A DNA stretch of 64,000 nucleotides from Tuctoria greenei (Eukaryota > Streptophyta > Magnoliopsida > Poales > Poaceae): positions 127,322,230 through 127,386,229 of the forward strand of contig JAYESD010000007.1 of the NCBI GenBank assembly GCA_036927565.1, read 5' to 3'. Both the position numbers and the translations under genes were made by a program. Shown here piece after piece: positions 1-11,600 of the stretch. The notes below the pieces were generated by a model. It was not told the DNA's origin. It was given only the letters and a program-made list of their open reading frames with translations, and ran no database searches. Position 1 is the first letter of the stretch. The number at the start of each line of letters is the position of its first letter.

Positions 1-3000
1 GTCCTCAAGCCCTTCATTTCTTCCAGGGATCTTCTGGCCGCCACCAGTTCAGAATTCTCGCGGGTGAGGCGCTCAACTTCTTTGGCGTTTTGCTGAATCT
101 TCTCAGCAGCCCGCTTTTCGAGTTTTCCGAGCTCCTCCTCACGGAGGTGGATCTTGTTCCGGCGGTCGACCAGGCCTTTCTCTCTGCCCCTCACTTTCTT
201 CTCCCTGGCAGTAAGGGCACACTCTTGCTCGTAGAGTTCCTGCCCTCGCACCCAGGCCTTCTCCTCTTCCTCATGGCAGCGCTCTTCCAATTTCTTGGCG
301 CGCTCCTCGAGGCCCTTGTCAGCCAGAGCCACCTTCTTGGTGAGCTCCTCCTCCCTCCTCAGGACGTCATCCAGCAGCTCTAGGAGTTTCTGCTCTTCAT
401 CCTCGAGCCGTTTCTCCCTCTCCTCAAGTGCCTCCCGGCGCTTGATGAGTGTAGTGTTAATAGCCTCAAGCCTTTCTTGGCGTTCATCAGCCGCACTGTT
501 AGCTGCTTTGGTCTGCTCGTAGATCTCCCGAGATTGGGCGTCGAGGGCACGAGTCATACTCTCCCTGTCATCTAGCAACTTGCCCCAGTACTCTAGGCGG
601 ATCTTCTCCCGCTTGATCCACTCTTTGTCATCCGCTAGCCTCGACTGCGCCAGCTTGGTCTCGAAGTAGAGCCGGTTACGCCACCGCCTAAGGGTTTGGC
701 GCTCCTCTTCAAGAGCCTTGCTGTCGTGAAAGAAGGACAGTTGGACTTGACGCAGACTGGAACATGCGTTGTCAATAGACAGTGACAACGGGATAGGTTC
801 CGGACCTGCTGGGGTCTTCTCCGCTGGTTCCGGCGGGTTTTCAGATACAAAAATTGGGTCCCACCCCACAAGAGTGGTCCCCTGAGTCTCCATGGCATTA
901 GGGCCGTCCTCTGGGATAGCCTCAGTCGCCATCGAGGAAGGCCCCGCCGCCAGGTCTTCGTTCACCCCCTCAGGCAGGGGGCCGGCGACTTCGCTTGGGC
1001 ACTCCGGCTCAGCCGCGGGTACCTCTGACGTCGTCACTTTCGGAGCAGGGGCCGCTACTGGCACCGGTCTGGGCATCTCCTCCGATGGGGGCTCGGGCTC
1101 TGACACCTCGTCAACAACCGGCTCGGGAGCCGGAAGATCTTCAACATCGACCGGCCCTACGGCCGGAGCTCCAACAATGACCGGCTCTGTGGCTGGTGCT
1201 TTAGAGGTAGCCGACCCAACTGCCGGAACTTCCTCAGCTTCCGGCACGCACGTCGGGGCTTCAATCACCTCCGGCTTAAGCGCCGGGGCTTTGACAATTT
1301 CTGGCTCTGAGGCCGGAATTACTGCTTCCTCCGGCTCAACAGCCGGAGCTTCCATCATCTCAGCACCAGGACCCAGAGCTTCAGCCTTCGGGACAGGTGC
1401 CGCTGGCGCATCTTCTCTCCCGCGGTCCGAAGCTACCACGGGAGTCTGTGGGGATGAGTCGAGGTCCATGACCACGACAGCTGGCGCCGGAGCTGTCACA
1501 GCTTCAGCCACCACTTGGGGCGGCACCAGGACAGGAGTAGAAGCTTCCGCCCTCACAGCTTCAGTTGCTGTGGTTGAGGGTGGAGCCTCACTCCTCTTCT
1601 TGGGAACGCTGCAGATGATGGACGAAGAAACTTAAAAATGCAATCACTACAACAAAACAACTGTCCAAGGTAAAGATTAAAAAAATTACCTTGGGAGGCT
1701 TCCGCACCAGCTTGCGCGGAACCTCTTCCCCAGGCGTTCTGGGCTGGTCATAGCCAGCGTGGAAGCTCCGGAAGGCCCCCCGGAACTCGTAGAAGCCACG
1801 GGCGTTTCCCTGGTCAAGGCTCCCCTCGACCGGGAAGAACTCCCAGACCTGGAGGCCTCAACCGGCCCCGGTGCTGGAGTCGCATGCCCGAACCTGGAAG
1901 CCACAACCGGCCCCGGTGCTGGAGTCGCATGCCCGGAGCTAGCTCCCCGGGAGGATCCCACTGCGGGTACAGTCGCCGCGGTCGAAGAAGTCCTCCCCCT
2001 CCGGGGAGAAGGAGCCGATGCAGAGGTGGCAGCCCTGATGGACCTTCCGTCGGCATGATGCAACTTCCTCTTCCGGCTCAAGGGTTCGTCCGCCGGCTCC
2101 TTGCCCTTGTTGATGACTTCGACCCTCGGTTTCGGGGCAGGGCCACCTTCGGGCACTTCAGGGATCGCCACCCTGGTGGTTGGTCTTCTCTCGACGATGC
2201 CAAGGTCGTCAAGCACGAGCATCTTCTGCCGGAGCTCCCTACTGAACTCAACTTCCACGTTCAGAGGAAGAAAAGCCAATGGCGGAGTCAAGTCGTCACC
2301 TTCGACATCGATGCCATGCTAAAACTTCTTGAGGTGGAACTCCAAGGTTGTCCCCACCATGTTGGACTTCAGCTCGGTCTCGACCCGGTCTTCGTCCATC
2401 ACGCTGTTGAGGGCCCAAGCGAGTTTCTCTCTCTTCTTCAGCGGTGCCCACCTGTTGACCAGGAAGTTACAAAACACCGCTTGAGGGGTTAATCCCCCCT
2501 CCACGCACTGGCAGATCCTGGTTAGAACAGGGTTGAAGGCGTCCGCCAGCACCGGAGCTTCACTCCAGATTGTCGTGTCAATGTTGGGGAGGCCTTCGCG
2601 GAGCTCCAGCCTCTCGTGCTCCTCCACCCGGATAACTATCCAGTCCTTCTTCCATTCATCCCACTTCCCAGAGGGAAACGACCTGAGGTACTTGAATGGG
2701 CACTTCTTGCGCTTCATGAAGTAGTAGAAGCCAAGGTACTCATTGCTCCTACCGGTGGTATGGACGGTGAAGAAAGTCCGGAAGAGTTCGATGCAGGGGG
2801 GGATGCCCACCCACATCTCACAGAAGTGGACGAAGATAGACACGAGGAGAATGGAGTGAGGGCCATGGTGGTATAGCTGCAGACCATAAAAGTCCAGCAG
2901 CATCAGGACAAAGGAAGAAAAAGGTGGGATCAACCCCACCATGGCATACGAGGAGAAGTACACCATTTCGCCGGAGTGCTCCTTCTCAAACGGGAGCCCT

Positions 3001-3113
3001 CCCCCGGCGTGGACCGAGCGGTTGTAGAAGTCTGAGGATCATCCCATGAGGGTCCGGACCTTCTTTAGATCGCCGTCGGTCTTCAAACGGCTTTCGCGGA
3101 GACCCAACTCCAT
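1..3113 (-). CDS. Antisense accessory ORF (aORF copy a), two exons, coiled-coil protein, 3' end off the window
   Basis: The ATG at 3113-3111 starts a protein beginning MELGLRESRL. Exon 1 runs 3113-1690 and exon 2 runs 1608 to beyond position 1, with an intron between. Exon 1 resembles the plant family annotated as 'putative gypsy type transposon domain' (Pfam PF04195, from memory): a hydrophobic block with MVYFSSYAMVGLIPP and YGLQLYHHGPHSI, then a polar region with RKRKLHHADGRSIR. It has two nonsense codons, TGA at 3039-3041 (Trp in copy e) and TAG at 2319-2321 (Gln in copy c). I checked exon 2 codon by codon: it is open for about 535 codons to the window edge. It contains a Pro/Glu-rich linker, a conserved GWDPIFV block and a long Arg/Glu/Lys heptad region. 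Function is unknown. Its place, antisense and just inside the 3' LTR, is known for accessory ORFs of Tat-lineage elements. Confidence 0.8.
1609..1689 (-). other. Spliceosomal intron of aORF copy a
   Basis: On the minus strand the donor reads CCCAAG|GTAATT and the acceptor CATCTGCAG|CGTTCCC, giving 81 bp. It is phase 2, splitting a codon just before the V-P-K-K segment. Introns of similar size (87 and 76 bp), the same phase and the same place occur in copies b (14991-15077) and c (40148-40223), although their internal sequences differ. Confidence 0.75.
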
Positions 3114-3648
3114 CGCGGCACAGCAAGGCAAGAGAGGAAAAGTGAAGCACAAGTTGAGAGTTTGAGCGCAAGAACATATGAGAGGCGTAAAGAACTCCCG
3201 AAGGTGCGTGCTTTCCTTCTTAAGTAAGCCCTCGCAACGCTTGGATGGAAACCGCAAAGAAGTCGAAGATACCATTCAAAAATTCCACCCAGCCGATGAC
3301 AAGGGGGCCCGGGACCACCCCGACGATCAAGTCGAGGTTCTTACCCAGGCGAACGGTTGTCATCATGAGGTGGGAAACCCGAAGGCGGCGGCCTGACAAG
3401 GCGCGCGGAACAGATACGTTTTCGTATCGAGAACCGGCGCCCTTCAATTGCGTGAGATCCGCACGCCAAAGATCTCATCTGCCGCATGCGGGATAAGCCA
3501 CGCGGCGAGGATTTAACTCCAAGCCCTCGCCAATGGTACCTCCAAAGACCTTTGAAGACTCAGTTTAAAAGTCACGAGGATGGACCCACCTCCGGCGGAA
3601 TGACTTCACCCCAGTGGTCTTCCCCAGAGGTAGGTCCAGGGGGCCACT
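3114..3648. promoter_or_regulatory. aORF upstream region and polypurine tract of G1
   Basis: This non-coding stretch lies between the antisense gene and the 3' LTR. On the minus strand a TATA-like TTACTTAAGAAGG (around 3216-3228) sits about 105 nt before the aORF ATG; the same string is at a similar distance in copy e (around 18972-18984). A hairpin TGAGATC...GATCTCA lies at 3453-3477 and is also kept in copy e. The purine-rich segment at 3621-3648 directly before TGTCAG is the likely plus-strand primer (PPT). Confidence 0.5.
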
Positions 3649-4506
3649 GTCAGTACACTGGAAACCGTACACCCCTTGAGGTTACAAAGATATCAAAAGA
3701 AAGTCAACTACTTGATTTGAAGACCTTCGGAGGCCCACATGTCAGATATATCCGGACCCGCTTTTTCAACATGGTTAATCCCAGGGTCGCCACGTGTACT
3801 ATCAAACCGGAGCTACCGCCCACAAGGGGGAAGCTCCGGTCCATGTACCGAAATGGCACCTCCGGACTTAACCCCAGACCGAGAGAAGCTCCGGACCTGA
3901 CACGTGTCAGGTAGCTCCGGAGCTGCCTGTTTCCCACAGTATGCTCCAGAGCTGCCACATGTCCAACCGTCGGAGCTTCAGCCTCTGACCTCCGGAAGAC
4001 TCCATAACGGCTCCAGATCTTCAAAGGGGAATCAAGGACTTCAAGACCCGATTAAGTGTCATTAATACCATATTAATGACACACGATCGTATGACCTTAA
4101 TTACAAGTAACGGTGCTGTCAAAGCCCATTACCCGGTCATTAAGGAAAATTAAATGTGTGGAATAAGTGTCAATACTAGTAACCGTCGGGGCCACATGTC
4201 GGGCCAGGCTAACTTGTAAAGGCCTGCCCTTGTACTATAAAAGGACAGGCCGACGACGGACTCTACATGTGGAGTAACACTACACACGTGCCATAGACGC
4301 TCGACACAAGTTCATATAGCCAATACAACACCAACACTCCCGTGGAGTAGGGTATTACGCTCAGGCGGCCCGAACCACGTAAACCTCTGTGTCTCCTGTG
4401 CTATTCATAATTCACCTTCTTGAATCTCCGCGCGCCCACACTGAACCTCAAACTCCTCTATCACTTTAGTAGTGTCGGGAGATCTGCCAGATCCTAACCA
4501 CCGACA
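3649..4506 (+). repeat. 3' LTR of G1 (gypsy LTR family B)
   Basis: 858 bp, TGTCAG...CCGACA. It carries a TATA box CTATAAAAG at 4235-4243 followed by the shared block with the GGAGTAGGGTATTACGCTC core, as in the LTRs at 41114-41992 and 48311-49146. Several AGCTCCGG / GGTCCGG half-sites are scattered through the U3 part. Confidence 0.9.
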
Positions 4507-4601
4507 GTACCTTACATTAAAAATAGTTACATTCGATTGATCTAAGAGACACAATAGTCATAAAAATTTAATATTGTTATAAACACAACTCATACACCAA
4601 C
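4507..4601. other. AT-rich spacer, the only possible non-element DNA
   Basis: About 95 bp between the end of the G1 LTR and the start of the inverted G4 LTR. It is AT-rich, and I see no ORF, repeat or known motif in it. It may be host DNA or the remnant of an older element. Confidence 0.5.
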
Positions 4602-4979
4602 TGTCGGAGTCTGGCTCCGGCAATTCTTCCGGTACTACTATTTGTAGACCGCAGAGTTTTTTAGTTTGGTTGGAGCGTGCGGAGATTCAGAGCAAGATGA
4701 CAATTTGACACGAGGATTTACGTGGTTCGGGCCGTCTAGTGTAATACTCTACTCCACGGGTGTGTGTTGTTGTTGTATTGAGCGTATGAGTGCTAGTGTC
4801 AGGGAGAGGCCAAAAAAGTCCCCCTGTGTATCGCTCGGCCAGTCCTTTTATAGTGCAAGGGCTGACCGTTACATCATTAGCCTGACCTGACATGTGGCCC
4901 TGACGGTTACTGATGCCTAATACACAGTTAAATGTGCTTAATTCCCCTTAATAGTGTGGTAATGCCCCTTAATAGTGGC
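4602..4979 (-). repeat. Inverted 3' LTR of G4, outer part
   Basis: Starts TGTCGGAGTCTGG, the reverse complement of the family B LTR end (compare 41975-41992). It includes the inverted TATA box at 4844-4853 and the inverted GGAGTAGGGTATTAC block. It stops at 4979, where G2 has inserted; the remainder is at 18081-18547. Confidence 0.88.
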
Positions 4980-6015
4980 TGTCGGTACCCCGCAGACCGG
5001 GTACCCCCGCGCACAGGGAGAAAACCGCTAAGGACTCCACCTCTGCTTAAGAGGCCAAATCCGAGACTGCCACATCGTGGAGGGAAGGACCAGATCCTAC
5101 CTCTTCGTCGGAGGAGGCTCCCAAGCTGCCACGTGGCCGACAAAACTGGACCCTCGCCTCCCCGCTGAGGCGGGCTCCGGAGCCACCACGTGGCCCGGGA
5201 CGTCAGGGCCAGGCCCGCGTCCTCGCAGGGAAAGGCACCAGAACTACCACATGGCCTGCAACGCTGAGCCTCCACCCCTCCATAGGGGTGGGCTCCGGAT
5301 GCGCCACGTGGCCTGTTCCGTCAAGTGCCCGACTTCCCACAGAGGAAGGCTCCGGCGCAACCACGTGGCGGACGGCCAACTCAGTGCGGTAGGAAGCCGA
5401 AGTAAAGGAACGCGTGCGCTGCTCAGACAGGCATTAAGTACGCGCGCCTTCCCCAGGCAAGCTGAGTCGCGCATGCGAAGGTCAAGGCTCCAGTCTCCTG
5501 TCTTGTCCGAGTAGCCGGTACAGACCCACGCCGCAAGACGGATGAATGAGCCGCGGGGACAAGACGGACGGGACGTGCACGACCATCATCACCAACTATG
5601 TGTAGCCCTGGCGCACGACGCGGTTGGACGACGCATTGACACTCCTGACAAAGGGAAGTAGATAGCAATTAATCCTAGATGTTGTATAGGATTTGGCTCT
5701 CCCCGGGACCACCTGTCGGGTCCTGGGGCTCACCTTGTGACTGCAGAGTCCTTGAACTATAAAAGGACTCGGCAGACGACCTTCGCGAGGGATCGAAAAA
5801 TCAGACTAAGACTCATACACGCTCAAGCAAGGCAATACACAAACAATCCCGTGGACGTAGGGTATTACGCTCCGGCGGCCTGAACCACGTAAATCCTCTG
5901 AGTTCATCATCTTGCTGCAGTTGATCTCCTAGGACTAGCCCTCGTGAATCCAAAGAACCTCCACGGGCTGCTCTCTAAGCAGGTCCGGGGGAAGTGTCGT
6001 TTACGACCTTCGACA
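4980..6015 (+). repeat. 5' LTR of G2
   Basis: 1036 bp, TGTCGGTACC...TTCGACA, paired with 17037-18075. The TATA box CTATAAAAGG is at 5757-5766 and the GTAGGGTATTACGCTC block follows it. Confidence 0.93.
5757..5766 (+). promoter_or_regulatory. TATA box of the G2 5' LTR
   Basis: CTATAAAAGG, identical in the 3' LTR at 17817-17826 and in the equivalent place of the family B LTRs. It is the likely core promoter for the genomic RNA. Confidence 0.7.
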
Positions 6016-6017
6016 TT

Positions 6018-6035
6018 TGGCGCGCCAGGTAGGGG
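6018..6035 (+). other. Primer binding site of G2
   Basis: TGGCGCGCCAGGTAGGGG two bases after the LTR. The same 18-mer follows the G8 LTR at 49149. It would pair with the 3' end of a tRNA; in Tat elements of grasses this is usually reported as tRNA-Arg (from memory). Confidence 0.85.
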
Positions 6036-6067
6036 CTTTTTCCCCATCAAGATCTCCACCAGCAGCA

Positions 6068-8621
6068 ATGGTGAACGACCAATCCAACGCCAGTTCATCC
6101 AGGGCGCAATCGCGGCGGCAGACAGTGGCAGAGGATCAAGCGTCATCCCGCTCTAGGGCAGGAAGGTCAGGACCTTCACATCGCCCTGTAGTCACTTTGC
6201 CGGCTGCAGGCCGACATGCCACTTCGCGGCGTACTCCGGCCGTGACAGCAATCACGGCGCCGCCGGCTGCAAGCCTGGAGAGTGCGCTTGCAGCACCGCG
6301 CGCTACTCCACAACCCTCATGCTGGGGACGCTACTCAGGGAGCAGCCCAGCAGTGGATTAACGACATCGACCACCTCGTCACCGTCGCGCTCAACGCGCC
6401 TCCACCGAGGGAGACACATGCCCAGCTGATGCATGTGTCATTGTCGCGAACGCCGACTATCGACCGGTGGACGACAGACTCGCGCTCGACCAGGATCTCG
6501 ACAATAGATCTGAGAACTGGGCTGCAGCGCCGCAGGGCCGGAGAGGACTGTCGAGTCACCATCGAGCGCCAGAGGGAGCGTCGGCGCAACCTCGAGGCAG
6601 ATAACAGCGTGCCGGGCCCTGTGCCCCAGGCCCATGTTGTGCCTCCACCACACCAGACGTACGTCGCGCCTCCAGCGCACCAGGCGTACGTCGTGCCTCC
6701 TCCACAGGCGTATGCAACACCGCCCCAGCATCAGGTGTACGCAGGCCCGCCTGCTCACCCGGGGTATGTGATGCCGCCGCTGGCACCAGTCAGCCCCAGC
6801 CAAGGGTGTGCAGCGCTAGCGCCTCACCTCCGTTTCGTGGTCTGACCACGAAAGTTCCGGCCTCACATGCCGGAGAAGTATGACGGGAGCGTCAACCCGA
6901 GCGAGTTCTTGCAGATCTACACCACTGCGATACTAGCTGCAGGAGGCGACGAGGCCATTATGGCTAACTACTTCCCCGTCGTCCTGACCGGCCCAGCTCA
7001 GTCATGGCTCATGAACCTGCCCCAGGGGTCCATAACCTCCTGGGGTGAGTTGTGCCGACAGTTTGTGGCTAACTTCGGCAGTTCCTACAAGCGCTCTAGC
7101 ACCGAGCTTGACCTCCACGCCGTTAAACAGCGCGCTATAGAGTCGTTGCGATCGTTCATCCAGCGGTTCTCCCAGGTACGGAACACCACCCCTCATGTTG
7201 CTAGCGCATCGGTTATTGTTGCATTGAGACAAGGTGTGAGGGACAAGAAGATGCTCTAGAAGCTAGCCACGCACGAGGTGCGTGATGTCTCCGAGCTATT
7301 CTCCCTGGCAGACAGATGTGCTAGGGCAGCTAAGGGGCGCAACTGGCACTCTGAGTCATCCTCAGAAGCAAGGGAGGCCACCCCGACTGAGGAAGGAGCC
7401 TCTGTGAGGAGCAGCGGCAAGAAGAAGAAGAAGGGCAGTGGCAAGAACAGGCCAAAGCCCGGAGCCCAGGCAATGGCGGCTGCGGCACCCGGCGGAGCCC
7501 GAGCGTCGCGCCGAGATAAGCGCCCTAGGCAGTCGCCTGAACCCGAGAAGCCTGACTTCAAGTGCCCGGTGCACCGTACAAATAGTCATAGTGCTAGCGA
7601 GTGCCGGGAAGTGAAGAGGTTCGCGGAACGTTTCCGCAAACAGAAACAGAGGTAGCAGCACCAGGAGGGCGCACCCCCTCGCCAGAGGGAGGGCAAGCAG
7701 AAGGCTGATCCCGAGAAGGAGGATGACAGCGAGATGGGGTTCCAGGATCCCCAGCGGGCGGTTAAGGCCGTCTTCAAGGGTGGCGACTCTGACTCCAGCA
7801 GTGATAAGGAGCGCCGCAAGATCCTCCATGTCATCTACGGGGGAGACACAGACCCCACATCCCAAAACGCAGTGAAAACTCTGCGACGGGCAATGGCTGT
7901 GGTGGCCCCTGCCCCAAGACCGGCTCCCCACCACAAGTGGATGAGCACGACGATCAGCTTCGATGCTTCTGACTGTCCGAAGAACATGGCAGGGGCGGGA
8001 GTGCTCTCGTTGCTGGTGTCCCCGACCATCGCCAACGTGAATGTTTTTCACGTGTTGGTAGATGGAGGGGCGGGCCTCAACCTCATCTCCACAGCGACCT
8101 TCCGAAAGCTGCAGCTGCCAATGTCCCGGCTCACACCCTCGAGCCCATTCTCAGGTGTCGGACCCGGGCAAATCCTCCCTTACGGTAACATACACCTCCC
8201 GGTGACCTTCGGGACCCCGGAGAACTACCGTACGGAGAGCGTTTTGTTCAACGTGGCAGACGTCGACCTTCCCTTCAATGCAATCATAAGGAGGCCAGCC
8301 CTCTACAGGTTCATGGCTATAGCCCACTACGGCTACCTCGTCCTAAAGATGTCGACACCTTCTGGTGTCCTCAGGATCAGAGGGGACCGCTCAGCTGCAG
8401 TGTCAGCCTTGGAGCAGCTCCAAGCACTTGCAGCGGGGAGGGCTCCGGCCCCAGGAGGCTCGAAGGAGAGTCGGCCAGAGCAAGGCCCGACGCAGCGAGC
8501 CTCCACTACTGCACCCCGTGTGCAACCAGCCAGCGACGACGATGTCCCCGTGAAAGTCGTCAGGATTGGCTCCGAGGCTGCCCAGACAACCCGTATCGCG
8601 GGGAACTTGGACAACAAATAG
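6068..8621 (+). pseudogene. G2 gag-protease, decayed
   Basis: The ATG at 6068 follows the PBS by about 30 nt. The N-terminus is Ser/Arg-rich, then come Pro-rich repeats with HQAYVVPP-type units (about 6640-6770). The gag domain spans about 6870-7250, with NYFPVVLTGPAQSWLM and SLRSFIQRFSQVR. A Lys-rich stretch follows, then a zinc-knuckle-like C-x2-H-x4-H-x4-C (CPVHRTNSHSASEC, about 7564-7605), and protease with FHVLVDGGAGLNLIS (active Asp at about 8063). Damage: a frame change near 6300, and stops at 6843-6845, 7257-7259 and 7653-7655. The final TAG at 8619-8621 is different: it is present at the same codon in G6 and G8. Confidence 0.85.
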
Positions 8622-11600
8622 GAAAGCGCGCTCATCACCTTCCTCCGGGACAACGTCGACATGTTTGCATGGCAACCATCACAAATGCCCGGGATCCCCA
8701 GGGAGGTGATTGAGCACCATCTGAAGATCTTCCCCGACGCCCGACCGGTACAGCAGAAGCCCAGCAAACAGTCTATCGAGCGGCAAAACTTCATTCGTGA
8801 AGAAATCAAGAAGCTGCTCGATGCTGGTTTCATCCGGGAGGTTCACCACCCACGGTGGTTGGCCAACCCTGTTGTCGTTCCCAAGGCTGGCGGGAAGCTC
8901 CGGATGTGCATCGACTACACCAACCTCAATAAGGCATGCCCAAAGGATCCATCCCCTCTTCCTAGGATAGATCAAATAGTAGACTCAACATCAGGCTGTG
9001 ATCTCCTGTGTTTCCTAGATGCATATTCTGGTTTTCACCAAATACCTATGTCTAGGGAAGATGAGGAACACACTGCTTTCATAACAGTAGACGACCTGTA
9101 TTGTTATGTCTCCATGCCTTATGGACTCAAGAATGCTCTCCCCACCTTTGTATGTCCAATGCATAAGACATTTAAGGACCTCATTAGAGATCTGGTAGAG
9201 GTGTATGTCGATGACATCGTGGTGAAAATTAGGGACCGCACATCCCTATTAGACAACCTAGCCCAAGTCTTCAGCAAGCTGCGCATGACACGCACGATGC
9301 TGAACCCCGACAAGTGTGTCTTTGGGGTTTCAGCAGGGAATCTCCTTGGTTTCTTGGTATCGCACCGAGGGATCGAAGCTAACCCGGAGAAGATCAAGGC
9401 GGTAGAGCTGATGCGGTCGCCCGCCCGCATCAAGGACGTGCAAAAGTTTGCAGGGTGTTTGGCAGCCCTTAGCCGGTTCATCTCAAGACTGGCTGAGGGA
9501 GCCCTGCCCTTCTTCAAGATTTTGTGGAAGTCAGGCCCCTTTGAGTGGACCTAGGAAGCTGAAGCGGCTTTCCAGGAGCTCAAGAAATACCTAACGACAC
9601 TACCCATTATGGTGGCACCAGAACCCGACAAACCGCTTCTGTTGTACATCACCGCAATAACGAGGTGGTCAGCATGGTCTTGGTTGCAGAGCGGCCGGAG
9701 CTACTGCCGCAACAAGCACCAGGAGGAGCCCCAGAGGGGGAGGCCGATCCTCAAGGCCCGAACCCAGAAGAGACCCCCCCGCTGTGAGTTCCAGTGACCA
9801 AGTGCCTTACGGGTCCAAGCCCCCGGAGGCCCAGCTAGACCCTGGGAGCCACATTCCCCAGGATGCAGACGCATTGCAAGGAGCCCCGGACCCCCCAGGG
9901 AGGGTTCGGACCTCCCAACGGCCTGTCTACTATGTCAGTGAGGTCCTCCATGAAGAAAAAACAAGATACTTGGAGGTACACAAACTACTGTATGCAGTGC
10001 TCATAGCGTCGAGGAAGCTCCGTCATTACTTCCAGGCTCACCGGGTTTCAGTGGTCACCTCCTTCCCACTGAAGACCGTACTCCACAACCCCAACTTGAT
10101 TGGCAACATTTCCAAGTGGGCAGCGGAGCTGGCTGAGTTCGAGCTGGAGTTCTTACCTCGACATGCAGTCAAAAGCCAAGCACTGGCGGACTTCTTAGCC
10201 GAATGGACCCCATCGCCAAGCAACCTGGGGGGCCCAGACAACGGCAAAACGGTGCCCAAGGCTCCAGTTTTCACCGAGACCCCCTGGACGCTCTACTTCG
10301 ACGGCTCCTCGCGGAAGCAGGGGGCCGGGGCCAGGGTCCTGCTCCTCACCCCGACTGGGGAGCAGTTCAAGTACATGGTGCGCCTCGACTTCAAGGCGAC
10401 AGACAACATGGCAGAGTATGAAGCCCTAATCTTTGGGCTAAAGACTGCCCTAACTCTCAGTGTCCGACAGCTTCTGGCTAAAGGTGATTCCCAACTGATC
10501 ATCAAGCAAGCCAAAGGAGAGTGCAGCTGCAACAACCCTCAATTAGCAGCATACCTGCTGCACGTCCGGAAGCTGGAAAAGGACTTTGAAATCTCGGACT
10601 TGTGCCATGTACCCCGAGCCGACAACTCAGTCGCAGACGACCTGTCAACAAAGGCCTCCACAGGGGCCCCAGTGCATCAAGGAGTCTTTGCAAGGACGTT
10701 ACCGCGACCAACCGCCCGGGCAGCCGAACCGGGCGAAGGGGGCGAGCCCAGCACCTCAAAGCTGGCAGTCCCGGCGACCCTGCTACCATGGAGTCCGCCA
10801 AGGATCGTATGCGCCACCGGGGGCTCCGAGCTACCGGGCGCCCAAGATCCAGAGGCTCAAGCAAGTCCTGATGCATGGATCTCGGAGGTCTGGGACTACT
10901 TGAAAGACAATATCCTTCCCGAAGAACATGCCCTTGCAGAAAGGATTGTTCGCATGGCTAAAAGGTACACGCTGGTGGAAGGGGATCTCTACCGGTGTGG
11001 CGTCAACGACATCCTACTACGATGCATTACTCGGGAGGAGGGCTGCAACTTGCTCGCAGAGATCCATGGAGGCGAGTGTTGGAACCATGCGTCCTCCTGC
11101 ACGCTGGTCGGTAAAGCCTTTCGGCATTGCTTTTACTGGCCGATAGCACTCCAGGATGCCGCCGAGATGGTAAAGAGATGCAAGGCGTGCCAGTTCCATG
11201 CCAAGCAGATCCACACACCAGCTCAGGCGCTGCAAATGATCCCTCCCTCATGGCCATTCGCTGTATGGGGGTTGGACATCCTGGGACCCTTTCCCAGAGC
11301 CGTCGGAGGATTCTAGCATCTCTACGTCGCCGTAGATAAGTTCACCAAGTGGCCGGAAGCTACCCCAGTTGTCACCATCAACAAGCAGTCAACAGTAAAG
11401 TTCATCAAGTCGATCGTCTGCCGGTTCGGGGTCTCAAACAGAATCATCACTGATAAGGGACCCAGTTCACAAGTGCAGCGTTCTAGGAATACTGCGAGGA
11501 CCTGGGGATCAAGTCTGCTATGCATCCGTTGCTCATCTAGAGAGCAATGGGTAGGTCGAGAGGGCTAATGCAGAGATCCTCAAGGGCCTCAAGACTCGCA

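Larger units (their letters stand above)
1..4506 (+). mobile_element. G1: 3' part of a Tat-type Ty3/gypsy retrotransposon
   Basis: Only the 3' portion lies in the window: an antisense gene (1-3113, minus strand), a non-coding stretch with a purine-rich tract just before the LTR, and a full 3' LTR (3649-4506). The LTR is written TGTCAG...CCGACA, so the element reads left to right and its gag-pol lies left of position 1. The same order (antisense gene, purine tract, LTR) is seen in G2, which fixes the interpretation. The LTR belongs to the same family as those of G4, G6 and G8. The right flank begins gtacc; the matching target duplication would be outside the window. Confidence 0.9.

Noticed and set aside
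892..1635. Long Ser/Thr/Ala/Gly-rich open frame on the + strand
   Set aside because: It is the complement of the aORF linker repeats; homology to copies c and d is on the minus strand. The same applies to the + strand frames in 39140-40170.
4507..4601. Possible host gene fragment
   Set aside because: Only 95 AT-rich bp with no coding signal.
6018..6035. tRNA-derived sequences at the PBS sites as tRNA genes
   Set aside because: Only 11-18 bp of complementarity to a tRNA 3' end; no tRNA fold around them.
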